From assembly GCF_001625215.2 (NCBI RefSeq), contig NC_030381.2, positions 6,473,131-6,537,130 on the forward strand: 64,000 bases of DNA. Direction: 5' to 3'. This DNA comes from Daucus carota subsp. sativus (Eukaryota > Streptophyta > Magnoliopsida > Apiales > Apiaceae). Numbering within the stretch: position 1 is the stretch's first letter; each line of letters opens with the position of its first letter. The notes under the pieces are model-generated. The model did not search any database, had not been told where the DNA came from, and saw only the letters and a list, made by a program, of their open reading frames with translations. Shown piece by piece: positions 11,471 through 22,521 of the stretch. Position numbers and translations under genes: made by a program.

Positions 11471-13281
11471 ACCTTTGTGGGCTCAATGGTTTTATCTTTT
11501 TTTCGTCTCCTCCATCTATATTGTTGGAGACTCTATTGTTGGAGGATTTGATCTATTAATGAAATCTCGTTTTGTTTCAAAAAAAAAAACATCAGTTTAT
11601 TAATCATAAGTTAAAATCATGATTGAATACTACCATATTTTGTAGCATAATTTAAAATCCTAATCGAATACTCCAAGATTTTGATACATTTTTTAAAATC
11701 CGAGTTGAATATCTCCGGATTTCATTAATGAAATAAATATTTTATAAACCGAATTGAATACACCCCCCAACATGATATATTGATTTTTTTTTGTAAAAAG
11801 AATGTAATGAGAATATATATAATATGCTCAAATGTTTAGCCGTACATTAGCATAAATTTTAAATTCATTAGAAAAGATATATATATATAGTACTATTATA
11901 AATTTCTTATTCACGCTACAATAGAGCGGCTAATTTCGACTGTCAGAAAAGATATATCATTTATCAATATCTCTCTTCCATATGTTGGGTATAGTAAATG
12001 TGTCAAAATGGTCAAATCCCAAATATTTCTTCAAAAATTTGGTCAAGCTCCGATCTCTGAATCAAAAATATGTTGATCCAAATGCAAAAACTTGCCCATC
12101 AAAGACTCCAAAAAGATCATGTTTTGTTAGATGTATTTTCTAATTATACTTGTAAACTCACTTGAAGTCTTCACGCTACTCGATGTGGGACTCAGATATT
12201 ACAAACTCTTTCATTTGAATTCCTAACGGTCTCGTCTTACTAAAATGGATAGACCGTAAACCCATATAGTACCTGTCTTCATCTTGGCAAAACAAATAGC
12301 ACATAGCTCAGATTGTACATTTCCAACTATAATTAAATAATACAGATTCCAAGTCTTTTCCCGTAAATAGGACCAAATTCCAATTCCGAATTCGGTAAGT
12401 TGCAATATAATGACCTAAGTGCAATACGTACGTTAAGCTCTCTATAAGTCCATCTCAAACCCAAGAAGATATGATTTATTAGTGCAGTGATTGTCATCCG
12501 ATTATAACAATTTTTAGAGTTCACCCAATATGAACTTAATTGATTAATCTCGACAACTAAAAATTTAAATTATCATTATAGTACGTGCTCATTTGTTGTA
12601 ATAAGAGAAGCCACATCTTCAAATCACGGGTTCACAAAAAATCTTATTTTTCAATTATAACAAAACATACATCATATTATATTTTTCACTAATAAATTCA
12701 CTGGTGTCCATTCCGTCATCATGTAAGTTCATATCAAATTGTCATGGTCCACTCAATACTATTTATCATGCATATTTATCAATATCATAAAAAAATTGTA
12801 TAGTATTAATCTCACAATTTTAAGAAATAACCTTGCAACATGTTTGAATTAAATTTCTGTGACCCAAATCATCCAAGAATATCATTTCTCAATGTCTCAC
12901 CTCCTTTTTTGCTTTTTTTATACTCTCTAGAATTTCATGTTTTATTTGAGAACATTTATCAAACACATAATTATGAGCTCCATAGACCTCCATTAAGGAT
13001 AAACATTTATCCTTTTGGCTTTCGATTATGTTTTGATTTTTTTTGTACATATCAAATGCCTAAATGAAAAATTGTATCAATTTACTTAAACGAAAAATTG
13101 TGTCAATTAATTTACTTAAATAATTATCAATGGGAGAAATTTGTTTTGATGCGAATTTTTTAAATAAAGAAAATGTCCTAATCCTGTAAATTCTCATCAT
13201 TTTACTCATCTCACTGCACATAAACTCCCCTATTATAATCAAAATCCTCCCTTCCCTAAATCAGACCTAGTCTTGTATCAT

Positions 13282-13809
13282 TCAAAGGCCCCTTTTACGA
13301 AACCTAATCTTCTTGCCCATCAATACCACCTCATCATACTCGTCCTCTGCAGCAGAGCTCACCCTCGCTTCGCAGCTAACGCTGGCCTGGTTCTGGTTCA
13401 TCTTCATTCCATTTTCCGCCGCCATCCCATACCCTGGCACAGACACGGGGCTGGGACCCACAGCCGCAAGTCCCGAGGTCTTGGAAACATCCTCAGCAGC
13501 TCCCTCTTTCGTCTCCGGGACTCTGAGGGACCCATCAGCAGTTACAGTAGCAATAGCAGGCACTGTTCCGGTTCCTGTAGCCCTAATAATGGCGGGCTCC
13601 GCTTGTTCAAGAAGCCACTGGATTGTTGCACCATCTGTGGCCAAACCCAACTCTTTGGTCAGTTGGAAGACCCGAGTAGCACAAAGAGTGGGCATTCGGA
13701 TCCTACTGCCCCTACCCTCCACCTTGGTATACCTCTCTTTCTTTGGTGCCGGTTGGGAAGGACCGCCGCTCACTTGAGAATCACCCTTGAAATCTTTTTG
13801 TGAAGACAT
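13282..13809 (-). CDS. TCP A2: small class I TCP transcription factor
   Basis: 175 residues; predicted nuclear DNA-binding protein of the plant TCP family. The TCP domain is at about residues 23-76: basic part [18 protein letters not shown], helix [15 protein letters not shown], loop with DGATI, helix [13 protein letters not shown], then [13 protein letters not shown] as in class I (PCF) members. The C-terminal tail is acidic then basic ([20 protein letters not shown]). The open frame runs up to 14,037, but ATG 13,809 (MSSQ) is preferred: the TATA box at 13,845-13,852 puts the likely transcript start near 13,815-13,820, so upstream ATGs would lie outside or at the very end of the mRNA. ATG 13,821 (MNQS) is the alternative. 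The last residues differ from B2 (RGL versus GAFE) through a one-base difference in a T/C run. No intron is needed. The neighbours are other TCP copies on the same strand. Confidence 0.9.
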   Translation of the reverse strand: MSSQKDFKGDSQVSGGPSQPAPKKERYTKVEGRGSRIRMPTLCATRVFQLTKELGLATDGATIQWLLEQAEPAIIRATGTGTVPAIATVTADGSLRVPETKEGAAEDVSKTSGLAAVGPSPVSVPGYGMAAENGMKMNQNQASVSCEARVSSAAEDEYDEVVLMGKKIRFRKRGL

Positions 13810-13844
13810 GCTTTGATTCATACAATTGTGGCGATACTCGTGTG

Positions 13845-13852
13845 TATATATA
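13845..13852 (-). promoter_or_regulatory. TATA box of TCP A2
   Basis: TATATATA, 36 bases upstream of ATG 13,809 and conserved exactly in B2 (30,891-30,898). It implies a leader of about 10 nt or less. Confidence 0.6.
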
Positions 13853-14837
13853 GCCGTCGACGAAAAGCATACATCTGTTATGTACATGAAACGTACGGTC
13901 CAGATTTTAGTTATAAGATGCGAACTATATCTTGTTAAAATCTGTTGGGACCCTGTGGTATATTTTGTGCTATTATTGGTCACTCCTGCAAAATCTTTTT
14001 CAAATAAATTTATTTGTGATTGATTATACAAATTCAAACTTAATTATATACTTTGTCCCTCTTAGGTACTTTATTTGGAGACCGGATTTTGACAAAAGAC
14101 CATTTTAAACAGATTTAAAAAGAAGTTATGAGACTATATTTTGTATGTATTTTAGAATATTTGTCAAGTAATATAAAAATCTATTAAAAATGAGAGGGAT
14201 GGAAGAAATACCTTATATATATAATCTACGTGAACGTTCCACTATTATAACATTTTTTTAGATTCATACGGATGTTAGTGGACCCTTTAAGATAAAATAT
14301 GTATCTTAAATTTTTAATTTTATTTTATCATTTGATCAGGATCGTTCTACCATCCTGCTTATATTTCTATTTCATATATTATTCTTATCATCTTCAAAAA
14401 GCTTGAAAATGTTTTATAATTAATATGTATTAAATATTTCATGATCCCTCACAAATATATGCGGGTGTCATGAAATCGGAATAATTTTAAGATGGTTATT
14501 TAGCACGAAATGAGATGTCCTTTGCAAAAACATCACATAACTGACTAAATTTTTCATGCTTTAATGTATCATTTATTATTAATATTTTTATAATTGATAT
14601 TCCCTCAATAAGAGAAGTTTATTTTGATGAATCTACTAAAAAGTAACTTGAGTGCTTGACAATTATAGAATAGCAATTAATGTAGTTAAATAACATCGGA
14701 TAATTAGTTGATACAAATTTATACCATAAATTTAATATTTTATTTTAATAATATTTATACGACAATTCAATTTAAGAATAAAATTTTCCAAATAATAATT
14801 TTTAATTTTAATACACACACATATACACACAACTTAT

Positions 14838-14970
14838 TGGCAACTCATATAATGTCTAATATTTTTTTAGTTTTTTTATTGCCAACTCATATAATGTCTA
14901 ATATTTTTTTAGTTTTTTTATTGGCAACTCACATAATGTCTAATATTTTTATCCTTTTTTTATTAGATAC
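14838..14970. repeat. Minisatellite, about three 45-bp units
   Basis: Three successive copies of TTGGCAACTCATATAATGTC followed by TAATATTTTTTTAGTTTTTTTA. The same array occurs at about 31,897-32,025 and 42,142-42,270, with small differences. Confidence 0.85.
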
Positions 14971-15114
14971 TGCCTACATATACAAATTTTGTCTAAGCCC
15001 ACCACATAAACACCTATTTATATCTAATGTTAACTGAGATCATACATATGTTAAATGTGAGCATAAAAGTTAAAATTCATATTAATAAGATTCTGTATTC
15101 ACTACTAATATGTA

Positions 15115-15205
15115 TGATCATTATCGTCATCATCAATGATGTCAGTACGACTATGCATGATCATCATCATCACTATGCATGATCATCATCATCAATGATG
15201 TCACG
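15115..15205. repeat. ATC/ATG-rich simple repeat with inverted character
   Basis: Several ATCATCATCATCAATGATGTCA motifs and TGCATGATCATC repeats follow one another, with short inverted pairs. Related copies lie at about 32,170-32,250 and 42,415-42,490, differing in repeat number. Confidence 0.7.
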
Positions 15206-17387
15206 TGGAATTAGCCTCAAATGACTGTTTTTCGATAGGAATTGAGGTAGGTAAGATAGGAGTTGAGGTATGTAAGACTATGTTTCTTGTTATTATGGGA
15301 AAACTTAGTTTCAAATTTATATAATGCCTAACACTTTGGGTAGATTTTACTTTCATGCCAAATTTGATTGCTAACATTATTAGTAGAACATCATCAACTT
15401 GGTTATTGATGTCCAAGGGCATGTTACATCCCAGGTAAAAGATACTACATTGAGTTGGAAATAGTCTAGTTTAAATTCTATAAATATAGAAAGTGTAAAT
15501 ATAGATAGTGTAAAAGGTGTTTGATTGAAAATTAATAGATTGATGATGTGTTAGTTAGGAACTCATCTAAGTTAAAACCTATTATTATCGGTAGGTTTTG
15601 CTTGTCAATGGCTAATTAAATTTTTCTACTACTATATTTGAGAAGAATTGATAGTAGCGTGTAAAGAATTGGATCTCACATTTATCATTAATTTCCTATT
15701 ACCTATGGTACAATAGAAAATAGGCGACCATTTCCAGCAAAGATTTTCGGCTTCGGGATAGTAAATTATAGTTTAACCTATTGTCTAAGTATAACTTCTT
15801 ACAACTTTATATAATCACACAACAATATTTTTGTTAAGATGTGATTATTGACCAACTTTCCTTTGATGCTAATTGTCTCACCCTCTACTTTCTTACACTA
15901 AATCTTGATACATATGGGATTATAAATTTAGTAAAATATTAAGCCCTAGGAGAGACTAGGGACAATAGTTTTCAAATACCTATTATTTGAGTTTTTTGAC
16001 AGATATCTCTAAATTAATTTTGTTGTCATGATTTTAAATCAATATTATTGACATGTTTTTAAGTTTTATTATAATATAATTTTAAGCTCAGTGAGCGGTA
16101 AAATTATTATAGGAACTTGATAAAAATTAATCATATAACTTAATAATAGTGACTATTTTGTGATAATTGCTGAAATTTAATTATGTATTCGTTGATTATA
16201 TTAAAACTAATTTTATAAGTCTAATCAATCCATACCTTGTTAATCTATAACAAGGCATGACAACTGAGTTATTAAACCAAAAATTATTAACCTAGGGGAC
16301 TTATAATGCAAAAGAAGGGAAATCGGCCAGATTAAAATTACCTTCTGGCCTCTGGGAGGTCGGTTTGATATCCAAAAACTAGAAGCTTGCAAAAAGAAGG
16401 CTAAGAGAAATAGGAGACTTATAAGTAAGGATTTCAATACCTATATGTCATATGTGGTCAAAGCATAAGTAAATTCGTTTAGACGATGACTATTGAATTT
16501 AGTGGAATTTGTTAAGGACAACACATCAACATTCACATCATCTTTACAATTTAAACCCAACTTTTCCCCTACAAAAATGTAAAATCTAAACAAGTAAAAC
16601 ACCCTGATAATTTTATCATAATTACCTCAAAAATTTCCACCATTATTGCAACCTTTATCCACAATACCATCATAAATTATGCAAATCAAATCATCGTCAT
16701 CCTTATTGTATCCCTAACTCTTTGTCCTTTTCCATCTTTATCTCTCTCTTTGTTGTTATAATTTTGATATCTTAATGTCTGTGTATCAAGATCTATTCTA
16801 CTGTCAATCCTAATTTTCTCCTTTTTAGTATCTTCAATATAGCTTTGATATATGCTCACTTCTTAAGTCAAAACTATCACAAATGTGTTCTTTAAATTAT
16901 CATTCCGATTCATTTAGTTATTATAGAAAAGACTAGTTAAGTTAGTAAATCAAAATTATACTACTAATTAAATGTTTCTGTTTATTTGGTTTGTAGTTTT
17001 GCATCGGATATCTGTTACAAATTTTTAAGTTACGAAACAGTTTTTGTGCAACTTGGCTTTCTGTTTATATTTTACCAGTAATAATTAGTTCTCGTTGATC
17101 ATGCCATATCAGGTATGTAGTGTGCTTATTATATAGATAATCAAGGAGTAGCCTAATTATAGACAATTGGATATCTAAAACGGTCAGGAACTCATTGCCT
17201 TCTTCTTTGCTTTGTAATTGGCAAGAAACTCTAGCTCTATCATTTTACTTTGGATTTTGAGTGTATTTATGATTCAGAGCTCTTGATTTATGTAGTGTTA
17301 TTATTTATATGTCTTCTTAGCTTTTTATGTCAATTTGTTTGTCAAGTTGCTCTTTGTTTTTATGCTCTTCTCTAAAATCTTATACAG

Positions 17388-17443
17388 GCAGTTGAGGAAG
17401 TAAAGAACAAGGTTATTTTCAAAGAAACAGCCAGGCCATCAGG
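17388..17443 (+). CDS. Candidate exon of an unrecognised gene (with 18,106-18,190)
   Basis: This segment is bounded by an acceptor (TATACAG) and a donor (AGG|GTGAGC) and encodes AVEEVKNKVIFKETARPSG with two bases of the last codon. Those two bases are completed by the first base of the segment at 18,106, and the joined frame then runs to a stop, which supports a genuine spliced coding sequence. I do not recognise the protein. It may be the 3' end of the open frame carried by the adjacent CACTA element, or a host gene interrupted by it. Upstream exons were not found between 16,712 and 17,387. Confidence 0.45.
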
Positions 17444-18105
17444 GTGAGCAACATGTACAAACTCTTTAAATTTCACCAATATTTGTATAAGATTTGTTTT
17501 GTCGACTGTGACTTATCATCTTTTGAATCTATATTTATATAAGATTTGTATTGGGAATCGTGATCTACAATCTGTATCTATCTTTCTTTTATCATATCCC
17601 TCCATCATCATGGTTGCAATCTAAGACTTAGCATAGTATTCTAAGACTTTATTGAATTATGTAATTCTTATTACTATTTCATAAATTATCTAGGAACAAA
17701 ATCTATAAACTGCTGCTGTGTAAATATAACATGTGCATTATATCTATTCAATGCCCATCAAGTTATTTCTTCAAACTTGTTATTATGTGACTTGTCTGAC
17801 CTCCGTTTGTACCATCTACCTGCATTTGTATCATCACATCTAAAACTGGAAGTTATATGATAAAGGATGTTGAGCAAGCCGCGAGACTATGAATTGCTGA
17901 GCTCATATTTAGTCGTTTGTATGTTGAATAGTTCATTTGTTTCGCCTTGTAACTGCTTCATTTCACTTTTTGTTTAATTTTCTAATGCATTTATAATTTA
18001 ATATATACATGTGGCATGGTAGCAATAAGTTGTTATGAATCTGCCGTGGTTGTTTCATTGACTAACATAAGTTGACTAACTATATATATCATTGTTCATG
18101 TATAG

Positions 18106-18190
18106 GCTATGGCGCCAAAAAAGACAAAGGCAAAAAGAAAATGGCTATTTCTCAAGGGATGATGATGGTGATTGCGATGAGGAAGATTGA
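18106..18190 (+). CDS. Candidate terminal exon, acidic C-terminus
   Basis: After the acceptor TATAG the joined frame reads LWRQKRQRQKENGYFSRDD and ends in a run of D/E residues (DGDCDEED) before TGA at 18,188. The intron from 17,444 to 18,105 is 662 bp with GT and AG ends. The region from 18,191 to about 18,530 looks like AT-rich 3' untranslated sequence. Function unknown. Confidence 0.45.
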
Positions 18191-18830
18191 AATGAAGCTA
18201 CCTAGCTAGATGCATTATTGGTAGGGATGCTGATTTTGTTAAAACATTGCTTTTGTCTTTTGTTCAGCTGTAACGTATATGATTGTTGGCTTTTGCTAGC
18301 TTTTGGCTGATTGTTTAGCTGTAACATTTATGTCGTACATAATTTTATAACTGTCCTTTTGTAAATATATGAATGCTTGTTGGCTTTTAAATTATGTTGT
18401 ACTGAATTTTAATGGATATGATTTTTGATTTTGGTTTTGAAATTGGATATTGTATGTGCATTGTTGGTTTGGTAAAATAACAGGGATATGGTATAGTTTA
18501 TAATGTAAATACTGCAATTTTTTGAAATTTTATCTCCAGAAAACCGACCAAATTTGATCATTTCCGACCAAGAATGGTAAAAAAGAACCCAGAAAACCAA
18601 CCAGATGTATACATTTCCGACCAAATTCATATCCTAAAACCAAGAAAAACGGCCAACTCATTTCTGACCAACTCATTTCTGACCAGATGTATGCAATTTG
18701 GATGGTCGGTTTTAGCCCAGAAGCTCCTCCAATGGACCCTGAAAGCCATTTCTGACCAACTCATTTCCGACCACTGGGTGGTCGGTTTTAGCCCAGAAGC
18801 TCATCCAATGGACCCTGAAAAGGCATTTCC

Positions 18831-21125
18831 AGTAATATCCCTTGTTAATATTTTATTAGAGTTTAGAATTATAGGAAATAGGAAATAAAATATTATGTGA
18901 TGAATTTTTTTGTTTTTTATGATTAAAATATAATATCCCTATAATTTAATATAGTTATTATATAATAGAGATTGTTAATTTATAATAATATAATAATATT
19001 AGAATCTGTTTTAGAATAGAATTAATAATAGTAGCTTAGTAATTTGATTAGAAAGAGAATTAGCAATTTCCGTTAATAATAATAATATTTGTTAATTAGG
19101 ATGATTTGATTTTAAGTAGAATTAGTGATTAGATCATAATAAGTTTAATATTAATTATTAGAGTCCTATTAGTTGTAGGTTATTTAAAAGCCTGTATATA
19201 ATCATGAGCCTTTCTCTTTAAAACACGCGTTAAAACCCTAAGAAAAGATTTAGAGCCGCCTGTACAGAGGAAACAGAGGAATGACAGAGTGTGACTGCGG
19301 GTTGAAGCAGTGAGCAAGGTATTATGCCATGACCATTCATGTACATTACAGAACGATAAAGTCTTATTATTATTTTATTATTGCTAGATCTTTTGTGTTG
19401 CTGCACTCCGATATAAGTTTTGACACACCAGTAAGCTACTCATTAATATGAGTAGAAGCATGTTAAACTTGTCCATTAACCAAGATTTAAATAGGTTAAG
19501 ATTTAATATTTAATTTTCGTGTTACTATTTTGGTATTGTGATATGATTTAGGTTTTGTCCTTTCGTTATGTTCGTTGATTTCGTAGTTTGGTTATTATTT
19601 TAAATATGAGATTTAATCATGTTAATAATCTGGGATTGTTATTACTGTCAAACATATATATTTAAATCATTTTTTATATATTAGTTGTATAATAATATAT
19701 ATTAATTAATTAGAACTTACTAAGATATTTAAGTGTTAGCTGTGCTGCAACATTATTTTTGTACATATTCATATTGAGAATATATTTTTATATTTTATTT
19801 ACGTAACTCTGGAGTGTAACTTTGGAGTTTAGGTAATTTGCATGCATGACATAATTGTCGTCGTGATTTTACTTTATGCATAAATATGAGAGTGCTATCC
19901 TATTATTATACAAAGGAATGGACGTGACAGACTATTAAATTCTTTTAAAGTGAGTACTGTGATGTGTCATTTTTCGGTAATTAAAATTAAAATATTATAA
20001 TGTTTTATATCTAGATCAAGGGCATTAATTTGGCGGACTGTTTCGGATTTGTGTTAGTGCTAGAGTTCGCTATTTTCGAGGTACGAATTTCTTTATTCTT
20101 TTCTCCTCATTTATATTTTAATTACTCGTTATATGTTTTGATCGGGTTAATTATACTTTACGTGTACTTTTGGTACCCATTGTCCTATTCTGTTCGTACT
20201 CTCGGTTGTGGGAAATTATTATTATCAACTCATTTATATTTGTCTCGTTTTGTTTCGCATTTATCTGCGACATTGTTTTGTTATGTTCTGTTCAATGAGT
20301 TTGGCAATTTTTGTAACCTTTCTGTTGGGCTCTTAAACCTATCTGTGTGGTTAAATCACAGACGAGTTCATGGAGTTTGGAGTGTCTGGTGAACTCGGCA
20401 CTTACTCGTATCAGTGCTGTGAGTATACGAGCACGTCTCTGGAGTATGAGATTGTGTATAGATCATGATCGCTATTGTGTGTTTTCTTCTCGTGGATTAC
20501 CGGAGAAGGATTCTCTGTATTGTAGAAATGCTTTGTGCATTCCTTGTGTTTTCTTCTCGTGGATTACCGGAGAAAGATTCTTTGTTTTGTACTCTGCTTT
20601 GTGCAAGTACATATTCGTATAAGAGACCCATATTGTCCCCACCTCATCCGTCACTCAGCCTTACTTTCAGTTTCATTGTTAGCTCAATTGTTTTAAATTT
20701 TTGTCCTACTAATTCGCTAAATATTGTATACTGTTTCTAAATTACATTATTGGTTTTGTATTGTTTTTATTTTTGAACTCTGTGCTGGTAGACACAATCA
20801 TTCAGTTGTTTAAAATATTATTTTCTTTTAAAATTATATTCGTACTGGGCGTCTGGCTCACTCAGTTTATTTTCTTTCCGCAGGTAATCAGGGGTTAGCG
20901 GGACTTGAGATGAGTGCTACCCAAATTAGTTTGTTAGATTATTTAACAAATTTCAGGACTTGGTTTAGATGAATTTAAACTCTTATTAGTGTCATTTGGA
21001 GACTTCCGAACTACTTTTAGACATTGATATTATTATTTTTATTTCTCAGTTTTTGGTTAATATCGTTCATGTTTGATTTCGGTAATTCATTGTTAAATAA
21101 TAGCCTGAAAATTTGGGCTGTTACA
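18831..21125 (+). repeat. 5' LTR of the gag-only element
   Basis: 2,295 bp, nearly identical to the 3' LTR. I see about 15 substitutions and one 9-bp indel (an extra GTTATGTTC near 23,265). The first base is mutated (AGTAATATCC versus TGTAATATCC); the end is GGGCTGTTACA. It contains an internal partial duplication of about 74 bp around 20,475-20,620 (TTCTTCTCGTGGATTACCGG twice). Open frames in it are not genes. Confidence 0.93.
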
Positions 21126-21128
21126 TTT

Positions 21129-21140
21129 TGGCATCAGAGC
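21129..21140 (+). other. Primer binding site, initiator tRNA-Met type
   Basis: TGGCATCAGAGC lies three bases after the 5' LTR. It differs by one base from the standard TGGTATCAGAGC. Confidence 0.85.
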
Positions 21141-21290
21141 TCAGGTTATGATTCTGTAGACTAGCCTTAGGGCATTTGACCTGTGAGTTTGGGTTTTACT
21201 TCGTATGGGTAGAAGTAAGATTTTTGATACAACGCTGCGATATTTACTCGATGTTTACTCTATATGTGTTTTCATAATAAATGTTGCAGG

Positions 21291-22337
21291 ATGCCACCTA
21301 GAAGAGATACCTCGAGAGGACAACAAATAGTGATGGATAGGGAGACTTTCTTGGACATGGTTAGGGAAGTTGCGAATCAACAAAGACAGAACCCTGGCGC
21401 TAATAATGTGCCAAATCAAGAAGGTCAAACTATGTTCGACAGTTTTATGAAGCAAAGGCCTAACTGTTTCAAGGAAGCCAAACACCCTATGGATGCTGAG
21501 GCTTGGATCGATCACATGGAGAAGATATTTCGTGTACTAAATTGTTCTGAGGAAGAAAAAGCTCGCTTTGGTGTTTACCGTCTGGAAGGGGATGCTGGCA
21601 CATGGTGGAAATCAGTGGTGGCTTCCCATCCGGCTGGATATGAGGACACTCTCACCTGGAATGTGTTTAAGGCGCAATTTGATCAGAGATATTTTCCTGC
21701 TAGTGTTCGTGAGGAGTATGCTCGAGAATATCAGAGTATAGCTCAGGGAGAAGACGAGTCAGTAGCCGATTTTCAGGTTCGATTTCAGAGATTGGCTGGT
21801 TATGCCCGATCTATTGTTGGGAACGAGCAAGATAAAATTATGAAGTTTAAATGGGCTTTGAAGGATTCTGTACGCAACCATATCATTTCTAATCGCTACG
21901 CTACTATGGATAGTTTGGTGGACAGTGCTAGGGATCAGGAGCTTCATCAGGTTGACTGTGCCAAACGTCTTGAGGTTCAGAATCAGAAAAGAAAGAGAGG
22001 TGATGACACAACCAAGGAAACACAAGATTTTCAGAAAAACGGAGAATCTTCAGATGTATTCACGCAGACTGATCGTAGATACAACACTCGAAATTTTTAT
22101 CAGGGTAAAGGGAACCAAGAAAAAGGACAAAATGGATCATCTAACAAGTATCAGGGTGAAGAAAAATCTCGTTGTAGGCATTGTGGGAAGACCCATGGCG
22201 GAAGTACATGTCATTGGACTACTGGCGCTTGTTTTAGATGCGGAAAACAAGGCCACACTATTCGAGACTGCAAGAAATCGTTTAATCAGCGCGATGATCA
22301 AGATGGACAGATGAAAAAGAATGCTATAAATGAATAA
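21291..22337 (+). CDS. Gag protein of the gag-only gypsy element
   Basis: 348 residues from the ATG at 21,291 (MPPRRDTS); an upstream in-frame start at 21,264 is less likely. The Gag domain is at about residues 64-180 (HPMDAEAWIDHMEKIF, WWKSVVAS, FDQRYFPASVREEY, FQVRFQRLAGYA). A basic linker follows, then two zinc knuckles near the C-terminus: CRHCGKTHGGSTC (CX2CX3HX4C) and CFRCGKQGHTIRDC (CX2CX4HX4C). This is chromovirus (Tekay/Del)-like Gag. The frame is intact, so particle formation or cis-RNA packaging is possible. It ends with a normal stop and no pol follows before the polypurine tract. Confidence 0.93.
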   Translation: MPPRRDTSRGQQIVMDRETFLDMVREVANQQRQNPGANNVPNQEGQTMFDSFMKQRPNCFKEAKHPMDAEAWIDHMEKIFRVLNCSEEEKARFGVYRLEGDAGTWWKSVVASHPAGYEDTLTWNVFKAQFDQRYFPASVREEYAREYQSIAQGEDESVADFQVRFQRLAGYARSIVGNEQDKIMKFKWALKDSVRNHIISNRYATMDSLVDSARDQELHQVDCAKRLEVQNQKRKRGDDTTKETQDFQKNGESSDVFTQTDRRYNTRNFYQGKGNQEKGQNGSSNKYQGEEKSRCRHCGKTHGGSTCHWTTGACFRCGKQGHTIRDCKKSFNQRDDQDGQMKKNAINE

Positions 22338-22507
22338 GGTATTAATTTTCAAAATATTTTATATACAGATTATGTTATAATTTCATTTGCCTCATATATG
22401 AATATTGTTGATCTTATGGATTTGGAATATTTATTTATATTTCATCATAGATAAGTATGTGTTTAGCTATGTGATATGTTCATTTAATTTCGAGGACGAA
22501 ATTATAT

Positions 22508-22521
22508 TAAGGGGGGGAGAA
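22508..22521 (+). other. Polypurine tract
   Basis: TAAGGGGGGGAGAA immediately precedes the 3' LTR and would prime plus-strand synthesis. Confidence 0.85.

Larger units (their letters stand above)
8901..11590 (+). mobile_element. Dead non-LTR retrotransposon (plant LINE), 5'-truncated
   Basis: The element holds reverse transcriptase, RVT zinc-binding and RNase H remnants in LINE order and ends in a poly(A) run (about 11,579-11,589). Block B has no LINE at the matching place (about 28,660), so both borders can be inferred: homology breaks after TTGAATAACAT on the left and resumes at ACATCAGTTTATTAATCATAAG on the right. ACAT or AACAT may be a short target duplication. The 5' part (endonuclease and early RT) is missing, as is usual for LINE insertions. 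Several stops, an internal deletion and a tandem duplication make it non-functional. Confidence 0.85.
7793..16711. repeat. Duplicated block A (paralogue of block B)
   Basis: Collinear at high identity with 27,059-37,025. Shared landmarks are TCP A1/B1, the A2/B2 gene and its upstream region, the short minisatellite near 14.85 kb, and the tail ending CATCCTTATTGTA(T). Block A alone has the LINE. Block B alone has two MITEs and a CACTA element. Outside genes and insertions the block is AT-rich, and I see no further coding sequence at 8,361-8,900, 11,591-13,281 or 13,853-16,711. Confidence 0.9.

Noticed and set aside
12223..12524. Short minus-strand open frames near 12.3 kb (and 29.3-29.6 kb)
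   Set aside because: They change in frame between the two paralogous blocks (small indels, early stops) and show no family motif.
13810..14037. N-terminal extension of the TCP A2 frame (and of B2 to 31,083)
   Set aside because: The extension spans the TATA box and promoter. It is conserved only because the two blocks are recent duplicates.
14838..14970. CRISPR-like repeat array
   Set aside because: Only three adjacent AT-rich units with no spacers, in a plant genome; an ordinary minisatellite.
20030..20740. Hydrophobic open frames in the LTRs (repeated at 23,838-24,440)
   Set aside because: They lie wholly inside LTR sequence, occur in both copies by repetition and match no protein I know.
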